From Arthrobacter sp042667405 (GTDB lineage Bacteria > Actinomycetota > Actinomycetes > Actinomycetales > Micrococcaceae), in contig NZ_JBHVAL010000015.1 in assembly GCF_042667405.1 (NCBI RefSeq), forward strand, positions 53,280 to 117,279: 64,000 nt of DNA. Direction: 5' to 3'. Below the pieces are notes generated by a model, which ran no database searches, had not been told where the DNA came from, and worked only from the letters and a program-made list of their open reading frames with translations. Shown piece after piece: positions 34,997 to 42,686 of this stretch. A program made the position numbers and the translations under genes. How positions within the stretch are numbered: position 1 is the first letter of the stretch; each line of letters starts with the position of its first letter.

Positions 34997-35809
34997 TCAG
35001 CGGCGCGAGAACTCAGAGGCTTCGCGCACCTGGCCGGGAGTCGGGCGCACCCCCGTGTAGAGGACGAACTGCTCCTCCGCCTGGATGGCGATGACTTCGG
35101 CCCCGGTGATGACCGGCTTTCCGGCAGCCCGCGCAGCGGTGATGAGCGGCGTTTCGGAGGGCAGCGCAACGACGTCGAAGACCCCTTGCGCAGCGGCAAT
35201 GGTGGCGTCATCGAAGGACTGCGCAGTTTCATCCGCTCCGGCCATGCCTAGCGGTGTGACGTTGATGATGAGGTCCGCGGTTGCTCCGTTGACGTCGTCC
35301 TGCCAGCCGAAGCCGTACAGCTCCGCAAGAGCGCGGCCAGTGGTTTCATTGCGGGCCACGATGGTGACGGCGGTGAACCCGGCATCCCGGAGGGCTGCGG
35401 CAACTGCCTTCGCCATACCCCCGGCGCCGCGCAGCAGGACCGTGTGGCTTGTGGGGACCTCGTGGTCCTTCAGCAGCCGCGCAATGGCGATGTAGTCCGT
35501 GTTGTAGGCGGTCAGGACGCCGTCGTCGTTCACGATCGTGTTCACCGAATCGATGGCTTTGGCCGAGGGATCCAGCACATCCACCAACGGAATGACGGCC
35601 TCCTTGTACGGCATGGACACCGCGGCGCCCCGGATCGGGAGACCGCGGATGCCCGCGACGGCAAGGGTGATGTCCGCGGGTGCGAATGCCTTGTAGATAA
35701 AGTTCAAGCCGAGCAGATCGTACAGATAGTTGTGGAACCGGGTCCCGATATTGCTGGGGCGGGCCGCGAGCGAAATGCACAGGGACATGTCTTTATTCAG
35801 GATGGGCAT
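34997..35809 (-). CDS. Shikimate dehydrogenase-like protein
   Basis: This ~270-residue protein has the AroE/YdiB fold. The substrate domain contains GIRGLPIRGAAVSMPYKEA with the catalytic Lys in MPYK and the partner Asp in YNTDY, followed by a Rossmann NADP domain with LRGAGGMAKAVAAAL. The usual Ser-x-Ser shikimate-binding motif near the N-terminus is replaced (AARPSNIG), so it may belong to a side branch of the family acting on a related substrate; canonical aroE function is not certain. The start is uncertain: ATG 35809 is used, TTG 35824 and ATG 35773 are possible. It follows the L36 gene on the same strand by about 30 bases and may share its zinc-controlled transcript. Confidence 0.82.
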   Translation of the reverse strand: MPILNKDMSLCISLAARPSNIGTRFHNYLYDLLGLNFIYKAFAPADITLAVAGIRGLPIRGAAVSMPYKEAVIPLVDVLDPSAKAIDSVNTIVNDDGVLTAYNTDYIAIARLLKDHEVPTSHTVLLRGAGGMAKAVAAALRDAGFTAVTIVARNETTGRALAELYGFGWQDDVNGATADLIINVTPLGMAGADETAQSFDDATIAAAQGVFDVVALPSETPLITAARAAGKPVITGAEVIAIQAEEQFVLYTGVRPTPGQVREASEFSRR

Positions 35810-35839
35810 CCACCCATTAAACAACGGGCCGTTGACCGT

Positions 35840-35962
35840 TTAGCCTTGGCGCGCCTTCATTCGCGGGTTGTTCTTGTTGATGACGAATGTGCGGCCACGC
35901 CTGCGGACGATTTGGGCGCCCGGGATCTTCTTGAGTGCACGCAGCGAGTTCCTGACCTTCAT
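35840..35962 (-). CDS. rpmJ: Ribosomal protein L36, zinc-free (C-minus) paralogue
   Basis: This 40-residue basic protein reads MKVRNSLRALKKIPG, then IVRRRGRTFVINKNNPR, and ends KARQG. It matches L36 but lacks the Cys/His zinc ligands, so it is the zinc-independent paralogue used when zinc is scarce. Its ATG overlaps the TGA of the CobW-like gene (ATGA), and AAGGAG lies seven bases upstream. Together with the Zur-like box at 37094-37108 this forms a zinc-starvation operon. By family knowledge such paralogues replace the zinc-binding protein in ribosomes and free zinc. Confidence 0.95.
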   Translation of the reverse strand: MKVRNSLRALKKIPGAQIVRRRGRTFVINKNNPRMKARQG

Positions 35963-37080
35963 GGTTTTTCTCCTTCTTCTTGGGTGGTTTGGGCAAAGTC
36001 GTCCTTCATTTCGGCCTCCGTGAGCTGGCAGCTGTCCAGGAGATCGCGGACTTCCCCGGCGTCGATGTCCTGCGAGTACCCGGTGAGGGCCAGGACCGTG
36101 CCACGGTCTCCATGGCTCGGGTGCCAGTCGAGGGCGGCATCCACGTCCCCTACGGGCACCTGTTCAGGCCGGTCGGCCAGCCACGTTCCCGTGCTTTCGA
36201 GCCAGACCCGGGGACCAATGCCCTGCACGGCAATGCGGGTTGTGGGAGCCGAGGCAATCCAGAGTCGTCCGCGCATCCAATGGGTTCCACTGGCCAGGTA
36301 CGGCAAGGCGTCCCGGAAGCGGCCGGGGTGCAAGGGACGTCCGGCTTTGTGCAGCACGGTGGTGAAGGAACCGTGCGAGTCACTGACGGGAAGGCGCACG
36401 ACGCCGGGCCGGTTCCGGGCCGCTGCCTCGGCGGGGTCGAAGCAGCCTGGCCGGAAGGTGTCAGCTGGTGCGACGAGGTGTGCGTGGGGCGCCAGTTGCC
36501 CCAGCAGTTCGACTCCCGTCAGCCAGGGTTCTGATCCCTCCCCGGGATTGCCGGACAAAACGGATCCCAGGCCCGGGGACATGAGCACCGTGTCCACCTG
36601 CCCGAACTCGCCGACAAGGAACTCGCCACTCGTGCGTTCGTCGCTGGGCATCGATGTGAAGCCGGATTCGAACAGCGTGTGGCGGTCCCATATGTGGTTG
36701 TCCACGTCCGCCGGATCCAGGGCAAGGACCGCATTGTCAATGATCACGGGGCCGTCGAGTCCGCGGCGGAGTTCGTCCACGGCCATGCCCGTGGCGACAC
36801 CCGGAGGCAGGCCAAGGACCACATGGTCGAAGCCGCACGCGGCGAGTCGTTCCGCCGTCGGGACTACATCCAACCGGACCGTGCAACTGAGGCAACCGTG
36901 TTCCAACAGCGTCGTTTCCCGCTCGAAGAGCCGGCCATCGCGGAATACACGGCGAAGGACCAGCGATCCGTCCAGGAGGTCGTGGAGGACCACCACTGAA
37001 TTGGCGTGCGTGCGGCCGAGCCGTTTTGCGGCCGCCTCGCGGCACTGACTGTCCAGGGAGCTGACGACGGTGAAATGCAT
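35959..37080 (-). CDS. CobW/Mrf-like protein without a P-loop
   Basis: This 373-residue protein is related to CobW-type zinc GTPases by its GCLSCTVRLD segment (the metal-binding CxCC region) and its overall order, including a C-terminal CobW_C-like domain. However, the N-terminus reads VVSSLDSQCREAAAKRLG where a G-x4-GK-T P-loop should be, so GTP binding in the usual way is unlikely. Actinobacterial proteins of this kind next to C-minus ribosomal genes include the mycobacterial Mrf (Rv0106-like), which acts in zinc-dependent ribosome hibernation. It is co-transcribed with the zinc-free L36 gene and preceded by a Zur-like box. The ATG is at 37080. Confidence 0.85.
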   Translation of the reverse strand: MHFTVVSSLDSQCREAAAKRLGRTHANSVVVLHDLLDGSLVLRRVFRDGRLFERETTLLEHGCLSCTVRLDVVPTAERLAACGFDHVVLGLPPGVATGMAVDELRRGLDGPVIIDNAVLALDPADVDNHIWDRHTLFESGFTSMPSDERTSGEFLVGEFGQVDTVLMSPGLGSVLSGNPGEGSEPWLTGVELLGQLAPHAHLVAPADTFRPGCFDPAEAAARNRPGVVRLPVSDSHGSFTTVLHKAGRPLHPGRFRDALPYLASGTHWMRGRLWIASAPTTRIAVQGIGPRVWLESTGTWLADRPEQVPVGDVDAALDWHPSHGDRGTVLALTGYSQDIDAGEVRDLLDSCQLTEAEMKDDFAQTTQEEGEKP

Positions 37081-37093
37081 GGGAAAAGAATAA

Positions 37094-37108
37094 TGCGAAC
37101 GATTCTCA
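37094..37108. promoter_or_regulatory. Zur-like operator
   Basis: The minus strand reads TGAGAA-TCG-TTCGCA, which matches an ideal palindrome TGAGAA-N3-TTCTCA at all but one arm position. It lies 14-28 bases before the start of the CobW-like gene heading the zinc-free L36 operon. Confidence 0.65.
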
Positions 37109-37260
37109 ATAGCAAATCCATGGGCAGCGAACGGTTACGTTCCGTGAGGCTGGACCTTGAGGCTGCATTAGACTTGATCCGACCGCTGGCGGCCCCGCAG
37201 CGGGGAACCACGGCCGGCTGGGGCAACCCTCAACCGGGAAGTACATTCTGAGGGGACTAC

Positions 37261-38412
37261 GTGCAGATTGATTTTGCGCCATCCAGGCAATCGACACTGG
37301 GTGTGGAATGGGAGTTGGCGCTCGTCAATGCACGCACGGGGGAACTGGTCTCCGTGGCAAACGATGTCCTCAAAGGCGTGGCAGCGAACCACCCGGACCT
37401 CAACGAGGACGACGAACACCCCCACATCAAGCGCGAGCTCCTGCTCAACACTGTGGAACTCGTCACCGGCATCTGCGAGACGGTCAAGGACGCCAAAGAG
37501 GACCTCAGCCGCTCCCTGGAGGCAGTACGCGAAGTCACCGATCCCATGGGTGTCGAAGTGTTTTGCGCCGGCAGCCACCCGTTCAGCCCTCCCCTGCTGC
37601 AGCCCGTCACCGACAAAGAGCGTTACGCCAAGCTGATCGAACGGACCCAATGGTGGGGACGCCAGATGGTTATCTACGGCGTGCACGTCCACGTTGGGAT
37701 CGACCGCAAGGAAAAAGTCCTTCCCATCCTGGACGGTTTGGTCAACTACTTCCCGCACTTCCAGGCGTTGTCGGCTTCGAGCCCCTACTGGGCCGGCGAA
37801 GAAACGGGCTACGCTTCCCAGCGCGCGCTCATGTTCCAGCAACTCCCGACGGCGGGACTCCCCTTCCAGTTCGACACCTGGGAAGGCTACGAAGCCTATG
37901 TCCAGGACATGTTCACCACCGGCGTGATTGACGCGATTTCGGAAATCCGCTGGGACATCCGGCCCGTTGCTGCCCTGGGCACCATCGAGATGCGGATCTG
38001 CGACGGACTCGCCACGCTGGAGGAAGTGGGTGCGATCGCGGCGCTGACCCAGTGCCTGGTCCATGAATTCTCAAGCATCCTCGACGCCGGCGGAACCATT
38101 CCCACCATGCCTCCGTGGCACGTGCAGGAAAACAAGTGGCGCGCTGCCCGCTACGGCATGGAAGCCATCATCATCCTCGATGCTGAAGGCAACGAAAAGC
38201 TGGTGACCGAGCACCTGGCCGAGACCTTGGAACGACTGGAACCCATCGCTGCCGAACTTGGTTGCACCGAGGAACTGAAGGATGTCGCAAAGATCATCGA
38301 ACGGGGTGCCAGCTACCAGCGCCAGCGCCGCGTCGCAGCCGAACACAACGGCGACCTCCAGGCCGTGGTGATGGACCTCGTCCAGCAGATGCGCAAAGGC
38401 CCGGACGCCTAG
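37261..38412 (+). CDS. GCS2-type carboxylate-amine ligase (YbdK-like glutamate-cysteine ligase family)
   Basis: The 383-residue protein belongs to the glutamate-cysteine ligase 2 family. It starts TLGVEWELALVN (the Glu-containing metal-binding strand), contains GVHVHVGI with two metal-site His residues, SASSPYWAGEETGYASQR, and IEMRICDG near residue 240. Family members ligate an amino acid carboxyl to an amine with ATP; since mycothiol replaces glutathione in this lineage, the product may be another gamma-glutamyl compound. GTG 37261 is the start, with GAGGGG a few bases upstream. It reads away from the zinc operon and converges on tsaD through a long inverted repeat. Confidence 0.9.
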   Translation: MQIDFAPSRQSTLGVEWELALVNARTGELVSVANDVLKGVAANHPDLNEDDEHPHIKRELLLNTVELVTGICETVKDAKEDLSRSLEAVREVTDPMGVEVFCAGSHPFSPPLLQPVTDKERYAKLIERTQWWGRQMVIYGVHVHVGIDRKEKVLPILDGLVNYFPHFQALSASSPYWAGEETGYASQRALMFQQLPTAGLPFQFDTWEGYEAYVQDMFTTGVIDAISEIRWDIRPVAALGTIEMRICDGLATLEEVGAIAALTQCLVHEFSSILDAGGTIPTMPPWHVQENKWRAARYGMEAIIILDAEGNEKLVTEHLAETLERLEPIAAELGCTEELKDVAKIIERGASYQRQRRVAAEHNGDLQAVVMDLVQQMRKGPDA

Positions 38413-38415
38413 GAG

Positions 38416-38480
38416 GCAACGCGGGGTCACTTATGGCCCATAATTGCTGTCGGGATGGGCCATAAGTGACCCCGCGTTGC
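38416..38480. terminator. Long perfect inverted repeat between convergent genes
   Basis: Two perfect 26-base arms (38416-38441 and 38455-38480) flank a 13-base loop between the GCS2 gene and tsaD. It can fold on either strand and probably ends both transcripts, although no clear T run follows. The arm shares AACGCGGGGT and GGCCCA with the 32-base tandem repeat at 48984-49241. Confidence 0.7.
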
Positions 38481-38487
38481 TTGTTGG

Positions 38488-39624
38488 CTAGGCGGGTACT
38501 GACACCGTGGTGACCGGCATTGACGAATCCGGCGCGAACTCCACCCCACTGGGGCCGACGCCTGCCATGATCAACTGGGCTCCGAGGGCCGCCACCATGG
38601 CTCCGTTGTCCGTGCACAGGTCCAACGCGGGTACGTGAAGCTTGATTCCAGCCGAGGTGCAACGCTGCCCCGTCAGTTCCCGGAGCCGCGAGTTGGCGGC
38701 GACGCCCCCTCCGAGCAGGAGGTCGGTAATGCCGTTCTCCTTGCACGCCAGGATTGCCTTCGAGGTGATGACATCCACCACGGCCTCCTGGAAGGCTGCC
38801 GCAACGTCCGCCACGGGTACTTCTTCGCCCCGGGCCTCGAACTGCTCCACACACCGTGCCACGGCGGTCTTCAAACCACTGAATGACCAGTCATAACGGT
38901 GCGGGCCCTTCTCCTCCGCAGTGCCCATGTATTTGGGCTGGGTCAGCCCGCGAGGGAAACGGATCGATTTCGGATTGCCTTGGCGGGCCAGTTTGTCGAT
39001 GGCGGGGCCGCCCGGGTAGCCGAGGCCCAGGATGCGCGCTACTTTGTCGTACGCTTCCCCGGCGGCGTCATCGATGGTCGAACCCAACAGCTCGACATCG
39101 TCCGTGATGCTGCGGATGCGCAAAATTTCCGTGTGACCACCCGAGACCAGGAGCGCTCCGAGGTTCTCCGGCAACGTCCCGGCACTCAGGCCGGCGGCAG
39201 CACCGGCGTCGGGCTTTCCGTTCGTCCCGGGCCGCTTGTCCAGCAGCCCAACACCAACGTGGGCCACCAGGTGGTTGATCGCGTACAGGGGTTTTCCGGT
39301 GGCGAGAGCCAACGCCTTCGCGGCGCAAACTCCAACCATCAGTGCCCCGGCAAGGCCTGGTCCGGATGTCACGGCGATGGCGTCGATGTCCTCAAGGGTC
39401 ACGCCCGCTTCATGCAGTGACTCCTGCAAGGTCGGAACAAAAGCGTCCAAGTGCGCGCGGGAGGCAATCTCCGGGATCACCCCGCCGAACCGCACGTGCT
39501 CATCCATGGAAGAAGAGACCGTATTGGTGAGCAAGGTAGTCCCACGGACGATGCCGACACCTGTCTCATCGCAGGACGATTCGATACCGAGCACCAAGGG
39601 CTGGTGCGGAGCAGGCGTGCTCAT
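38488..39624 (-). CDS. tsaD: tRNA N6-adenosine threonylcarbamoyltransferase TsaD
   Basis: This enzyme transfers the threonylcarbamoyl group to A37 of ANN-decoding tRNAs, working with TsaB and TsaE. The 378-residue ASKHA-fold protein has GIESSCDETGVGIV at the start, two metal-binding His residues in NHLVAHVG, and the nucleotide loop LVSGGHTEI. Its ATG overlaps the TGA of the rimI gene (ATGA), making it the last gene of the chain alr-tsaE-tsaB-rimI-tsaD. A 33-residue Gly/Ala-rich insertion near residue 150 (KRPGTNGKPDAGAAAGLSAG) is longer than usual but typical of high-GC homologues. Confidence 0.97.
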   Translation of the reverse strand: MSTPAPHQPLVLGIESSCDETGVGIVRGTTLLTNTVSSSMDEHVRFGGVIPEIASRAHLDAFVPTLQESLHEAGVTLEDIDAIAVTSGPGLAGALMVGVCAAKALALATGKPLYAINHLVAHVGVGLLDKRPGTNGKPDAGAAAGLSAGTLPENLGALLVSGGHTEILRIRSITDDVELLGSTIDDAAGEAYDKVARILGLGYPGGPAIDKLARQGNPKSIRFPRGLTQPKYMGTAEEKGPHRYDWSFSGLKTAVARCVEQFEARGEEVPVADVAAAFQEAVVDVITSKAILACKENGITDLLLGGGVAANSRLRELTGQRCTSAGIKLHVPALDLCTDNGAMVAALGAQLIMAGVGPSGVEFAPDSSMPVTTVSVPA

Positions 39625-40124
39625 GCTGTGGGTCCTTCCTGGGTGGGCGCATCGCCGAGCTGCAACCGCATGATCAGCGCATCGGTGCCATCACGGTAGT
39701 AGCGTGGCCGGACGTGGATCTGCTCGAAACCGAAGCGCAGGTAAAGCTGTTGTGCCCGGGGGTTGTCTGCCCGAACCTCAAGCAGGACATCTGCGGCGCC
39801 GCGGCGGCGGGCCTCGTCGATCAATTCGGTCAACATGGCCGAGCCGATCCCCTTGCCCTCGTACTCAGGGACGACGGCGATCGTCTGCACATCCGCGATG
39901 GGCTCGATGCACATCAGGCCGGCGTAACCAACGATTTCGTTGCCCACCTCTGCCACCACATAGCGGCGGGTTCCCGGCTGGGCCAATTCATCGATGAACA
40001 TCTGGAGTGGCCAGGCGTCGACGGGGAACAGCCGGCGCTCCAAGGCCTCCACTTCCCTGATGTCCGCGTTGCCCATGTCCCGCAGGGAAATCCCGGCGAG
40101 CTCCAGCTTCGGTGACAATTTCAC
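39621..40124 (-). CDS. rimI: Ribosomal protein S18 alanine N-acetyltransferase-like GNAT
   Basis: This ~167-residue GNAT protein has the acetyl-CoA loop VVPEYEGKGIGSAML and the C-terminal motif ADNPRAQQLYLRFGF, both typical of RimI. In actinobacteria the tsaB-tsaD pair is regularly separated by or fused to rimI. RimI acetylates the N-terminal Ala of ribosomal protein S18, though its range here is unknown. GTG 40124 is preferred because the longer frame would overlap tsaB; the gap after the tsaB stop is 13 bases. Its stop overlaps the tsaD start. Confidence 0.9.
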   Translation of the reverse strand: MKLSPKLELAGISLRDMGNADIREVEALERRLFPVDAWPLQMFIDELAQPGTRRYVVAEVGNEIVGYAGLMCIEPIADVQTIAVVPEYEGKGIGSAMLTELIDEARRRGAADVLLEVRADNPRAQQLYLRFGFEQIHVRPRYYRDGTDALIMRLQLGDAPTQEGPTA

Positions 40125-40137
40125 AGTTTCCGTCCGA

Positions 40138-40809
40138 TCAGAGCGCGCGTTTGCGGGGACCGGGCACCTGGGCATCCGATTCCCGCAAGTACAAAGGCGT
40201 GGAGTCCAACAGTGGCTGCCCTGCGTTCAGTCGGGCCAAAGCGAATTGGCCCAGGGACGCGGCATCCGGCTGTGTCGTGGCGAAGTCCTCGTCGGCGCGC
40301 AGGACATCGGCGTACAGACCCGCACCCGCTCCGAAAACGGGCAGGTCCGGCAATTCAGAGGCGAAGCCGACGTGCGGCCCGTCGACGAGTTCAGGAAGCT
40401 GCCCCTGGACGTACGTATAACGGGCCCAGTAGACCTCTTTGCGCCTGGCATCAGTGGCCACCAGGAACTCCGGGGCAGCAGCGGTGGACTCAGCCACTTC
40501 AAGGGCGATCGCATCCAGGCTCATCAGGCCGTACAACGGCTTGTTCCACACGAAGGCCAGGGTGCGGGCAGTCGCGATGCCGGACCGGAGACCGGTGAAG
40601 GGACCCGGCCCGACACCGGTGACGATGGCATCGATGTCAGCCCCCGTCACGCCGGCTCCCGCCAACAGTTTCTCAATGCCAGGCGCCAGCACTTCGGCAT
40701 GGCTACGGGTATCTTCCGTGGCGAAGGAATCCACCACGCCTTCCATGGCGTCATTGGAAATGAGGGCAGCACTGGCCACCGCCGACGTATCAATAGCCAG
40801 GATCAGCAT
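40138..40809 (-). CDS. tsaB: tRNA threonylcarbamoyladenosine biosynthesis protein TsaB
   Basis: The 223-residue protein is a shortened ASKHA-fold homologue of TsaD, with LILAIDTSAVASAALI at the start, the RSHAEVLAPGIEKLL helix and VTGVGPGPFTGLRSGIATA. It lacks the metal-binding His residues and serves as the scaffold that dimerises with TsaD. The ATG overlaps the tsaE stop by one base (TGATG), so translation is coupled. Confidence 0.96.
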   Translation of the reverse strand: MLILAIDTSAVASAALISNDAMEGVVDSFATEDTRSHAEVLAPGIEKLLAGAGVTGADIDAIVTGVGPGPFTGLRSGIATARTLAFVWNKPLYGLMSLDAIALEVAESTAAAPEFLVATDARRKEVYWARYTYVQGQLPELVDGPHVGFASELPDLPVFGAGAGLYADVLRADEDFATTQPDAASLGQFALARLNAGQPLLDSTPLYLRESDAQVPGPRKRAL

Positions 40810-41378
40810 CAGTTGCCTCCCTGTTCTGCGTTTTCAAGAAGCGATGGAGCTTCGGCCCAACGGGGACCAAAGCCACGGAAAACAATGGTGCGGGGCTCGT
40901 CGTCGTCGTCGGTATCGAAGTCCAAGACATCCTGTGCCTCCGTGGACCTTTCGCCACCGACGGCCCTGTGCAGCTCGACTTCCAGCCGGCTCTCAGACAG
41001 GTGCTCTACCCGGTCCCGGCCCCACTCCACCACCGTGACCGCAGTATCCATGGTGTTCTCGAGATCGATGTCGTCGATCTCGGCAGCCGATTCCAGCCTG
41101 TAGGCATCCACGTGGACAAGGTCAGGGCCGCCCGGCCGCGGTCCGTCGGGCAGGTTCGGGTGGATCCTGACCAACACGAAGGTGGGCGAGATGATCCCGG
41201 CGCGCACGCCCAGCCCCTCCCCCAGTCCTTGCGTGAACGTGGTCTTGCCGGCCCCCAGCTCGCCGGTCAGGACCAAAAGGTCACCGGCCTCCAGAACCCC
41301 ACCGAGGGCCGCGGCGAGCGCGTGGGTCTGGTCCGCCGTCGTAACGGTCAAGGTGCGCTCCCATTGGGCTCCGCTCAC
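40809..41378 (-). CDS. tsaE: tRNA threonylcarbamoyladenosine biosynthesis ATPase TsaE
   Basis: The 189-residue protein has Walker A GELGAGKTT near residue 39 and the TsaE segments SPTFVLVR, HVDAYRLES and VVEWGRDR. It activates the TsaBD complex by ATP hydrolysis. The C-terminal ~40 residues are acidic then variable (DFDTDDDDEPRT), longer than in minimal TsaE. The GTG start overlaps the alr stop (GTGA), continuing the coupled chain. Confidence 0.96.
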   Translation of the reverse strand: MSGAQWERTLTVTTADQTHALAAALGGVLEAGDLLVLTGELGAGKTTFTQGLGEGLGVRAGIISPTFVLVRIHPNLPDGPRPGGPDLVHVDAYRLESAAEIDDIDLENTMDTAVTVVEWGRDRVEHLSESRLEVELHRAVGGERSTEAQDVLDFDTDDDDEPRTIVFRGFGPRWAEAPSLLENAEQGGN

Positions 41379-42628
41379 AGCGCCGCCTTATCGGTGCTAG
41401 CGGCAACAGCCGCGGGTTCTTCGGGAGCCGGGAGGGCCTCGTTGACGTAGCTGCGCGGCACACGGGGGCTGATGCGCGTGACGATTTCGTAGTTGTTGGT
41501 TCCTGCCGCCGCGGCCCAGTCGTCGGCGGTGGGTCCGTTGTCTGCGCCGTCACCGAACATGACGGCTTCCGCGCCCTTGTAAGCGGCCGCCGTCTCCGGG
41601 CTCATCGGCCCGAGGTCGATGACCATCTGGTCCATCGCGATTCTGCCAACCACGGGATAGTTGACGCCGTTGACGCGGACCGGACCGCCGGTGCCGATCC
41701 GGGGGACGCCGTCGGCATAGCCCAAAGGAACCAGGCCCAGGGTGCTTTCTTCGCTGGTCCTGTAGTTCAGCCCGTACGAGACACCCTGGCCTTCAGGAAC
41801 CTTCTTGCAGTTGGACAGGAGCGTGCGGACCGTCATTGCGGGATGCAGTCCGAGTTCGGCAGAAGTGGCGCCCTCAAAGGGTGACAAACCGTAGATGCCA
41901 AGGCCCACGCGGACGAGGTCGAAGTGCGAGTCCGGCCGGGACAAGGTTGCGGGGGTGTTGGCGATGTGCCGGACTTCCGTGTCCACACCTGCGTCCTCGG
42001 CCATGGCGATGGCCTCACGGAAAACAGCGAGTTGCTCATCAGTTTCCGGGCGGTGGGGTTCATCAGCCACGGCAAGGTGCGAGAAAATGCCGACTACCCG
42101 CAGCAAGCCCTGGTCCTGGTAGTCCATGGCCTGGCCCAGGAGCTGGTCCCAGTCGGCGATGGTGCAGCCGTTGCGGCCGAGGCCGGTGTCCACTTTGAGG
42201 TGCACTCGCGCGGGCCGTTCCTGCTCGCGCGCTGCCGCCACGACAGCGTCAAGTTCCCAGCCCGAGATTCCGACGTCGATGCCGGCGGCGACGGCCGCTT
42301 GAAAGTTGCTCTCGCGGGTGTGCAGCCACGCAAGGAGCGGGGCATCGATACTGGCGGCCCTCAATGCGAGCGCCTCGGAAATGTGGGCAACCCCCAACCA
42401 GGCGGCACCGGCGTCGAGCGCGGCCCGCGCAACCTGGACGGCGCCATGGCCGTACGCGTCGGCTTTCACCACGGCCATCACCGCGGCGGGAGAGGCAATG
42501 CCGACGAACTGCCGGACATTGTGGCGCACTGCTTCGAGATCGATCACGGCGGACCGTTCAAGCACCGCCGCTTTGGCTATTGCGGCCTTTGAGCCGATCC
42601 CGATATCTGCAGCTGCTTCATAAGTCAC
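41375..42628 (-). CDS. alr: Alanine racemase
   Basis: This PLP enzyme interconverts L- and D-alanine for peptidoglycan. The 417-residue protein shows the PLP lysine in VVKADAYGHG, the barrel segments HLKVDTGLGRNG and FDLVRVGLGIYGL, and the C-terminal domain with the catalytic Tyr in GVSYGLNYRT and VVGRIAMDQMVIDLG. A 30-residue Ala/Pro-rich tail follows. The start is a GTG at 42628 without a clear ribosome site. It heads the coupled operon alr-tsaE-tsaB-rimI-tsaD. Confidence 0.97.
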   Translation of the reverse strand: MTYEAAADIGIGSKAAIAKAAVLERSAVIDLEAVRHNVRQFVGIASPAAVMAVVKADAYGHGAVQVARAALDAGAAWLGVAHISEALALRAASIDAPLLAWLHTRESNFQAAVAAGIDVGISGWELDAVVAAAREQERPARVHLKVDTGLGRNGCTIADWDQLLGQAMDYQDQGLLRVVGIFSHLAVADEPHRPETDEQLAVFREAIAMAEDAGVDTEVRHIANTPATLSRPDSHFDLVRVGLGIYGLSPFEGATSAELGLHPAMTVRTLLSNCKKVPEGQGVSYGLNYRTSEESTLGLVPLGYADGVPRIGTGGPVRVNGVNYPVVGRIAMDQMVIDLGPMSPETAAAYKGAEAVMFGDGADNGPTADDWAAAAGTNNYEIVTRISPRVPRSYVNEALPAPEEPAAVAASTDKAAL

Positions 42629-42686
42629 CCTAGAGATTCTAGTGGTGCCAGTGAATTCGAGTTAACTGCGGGGCCGCTTGCCACCG

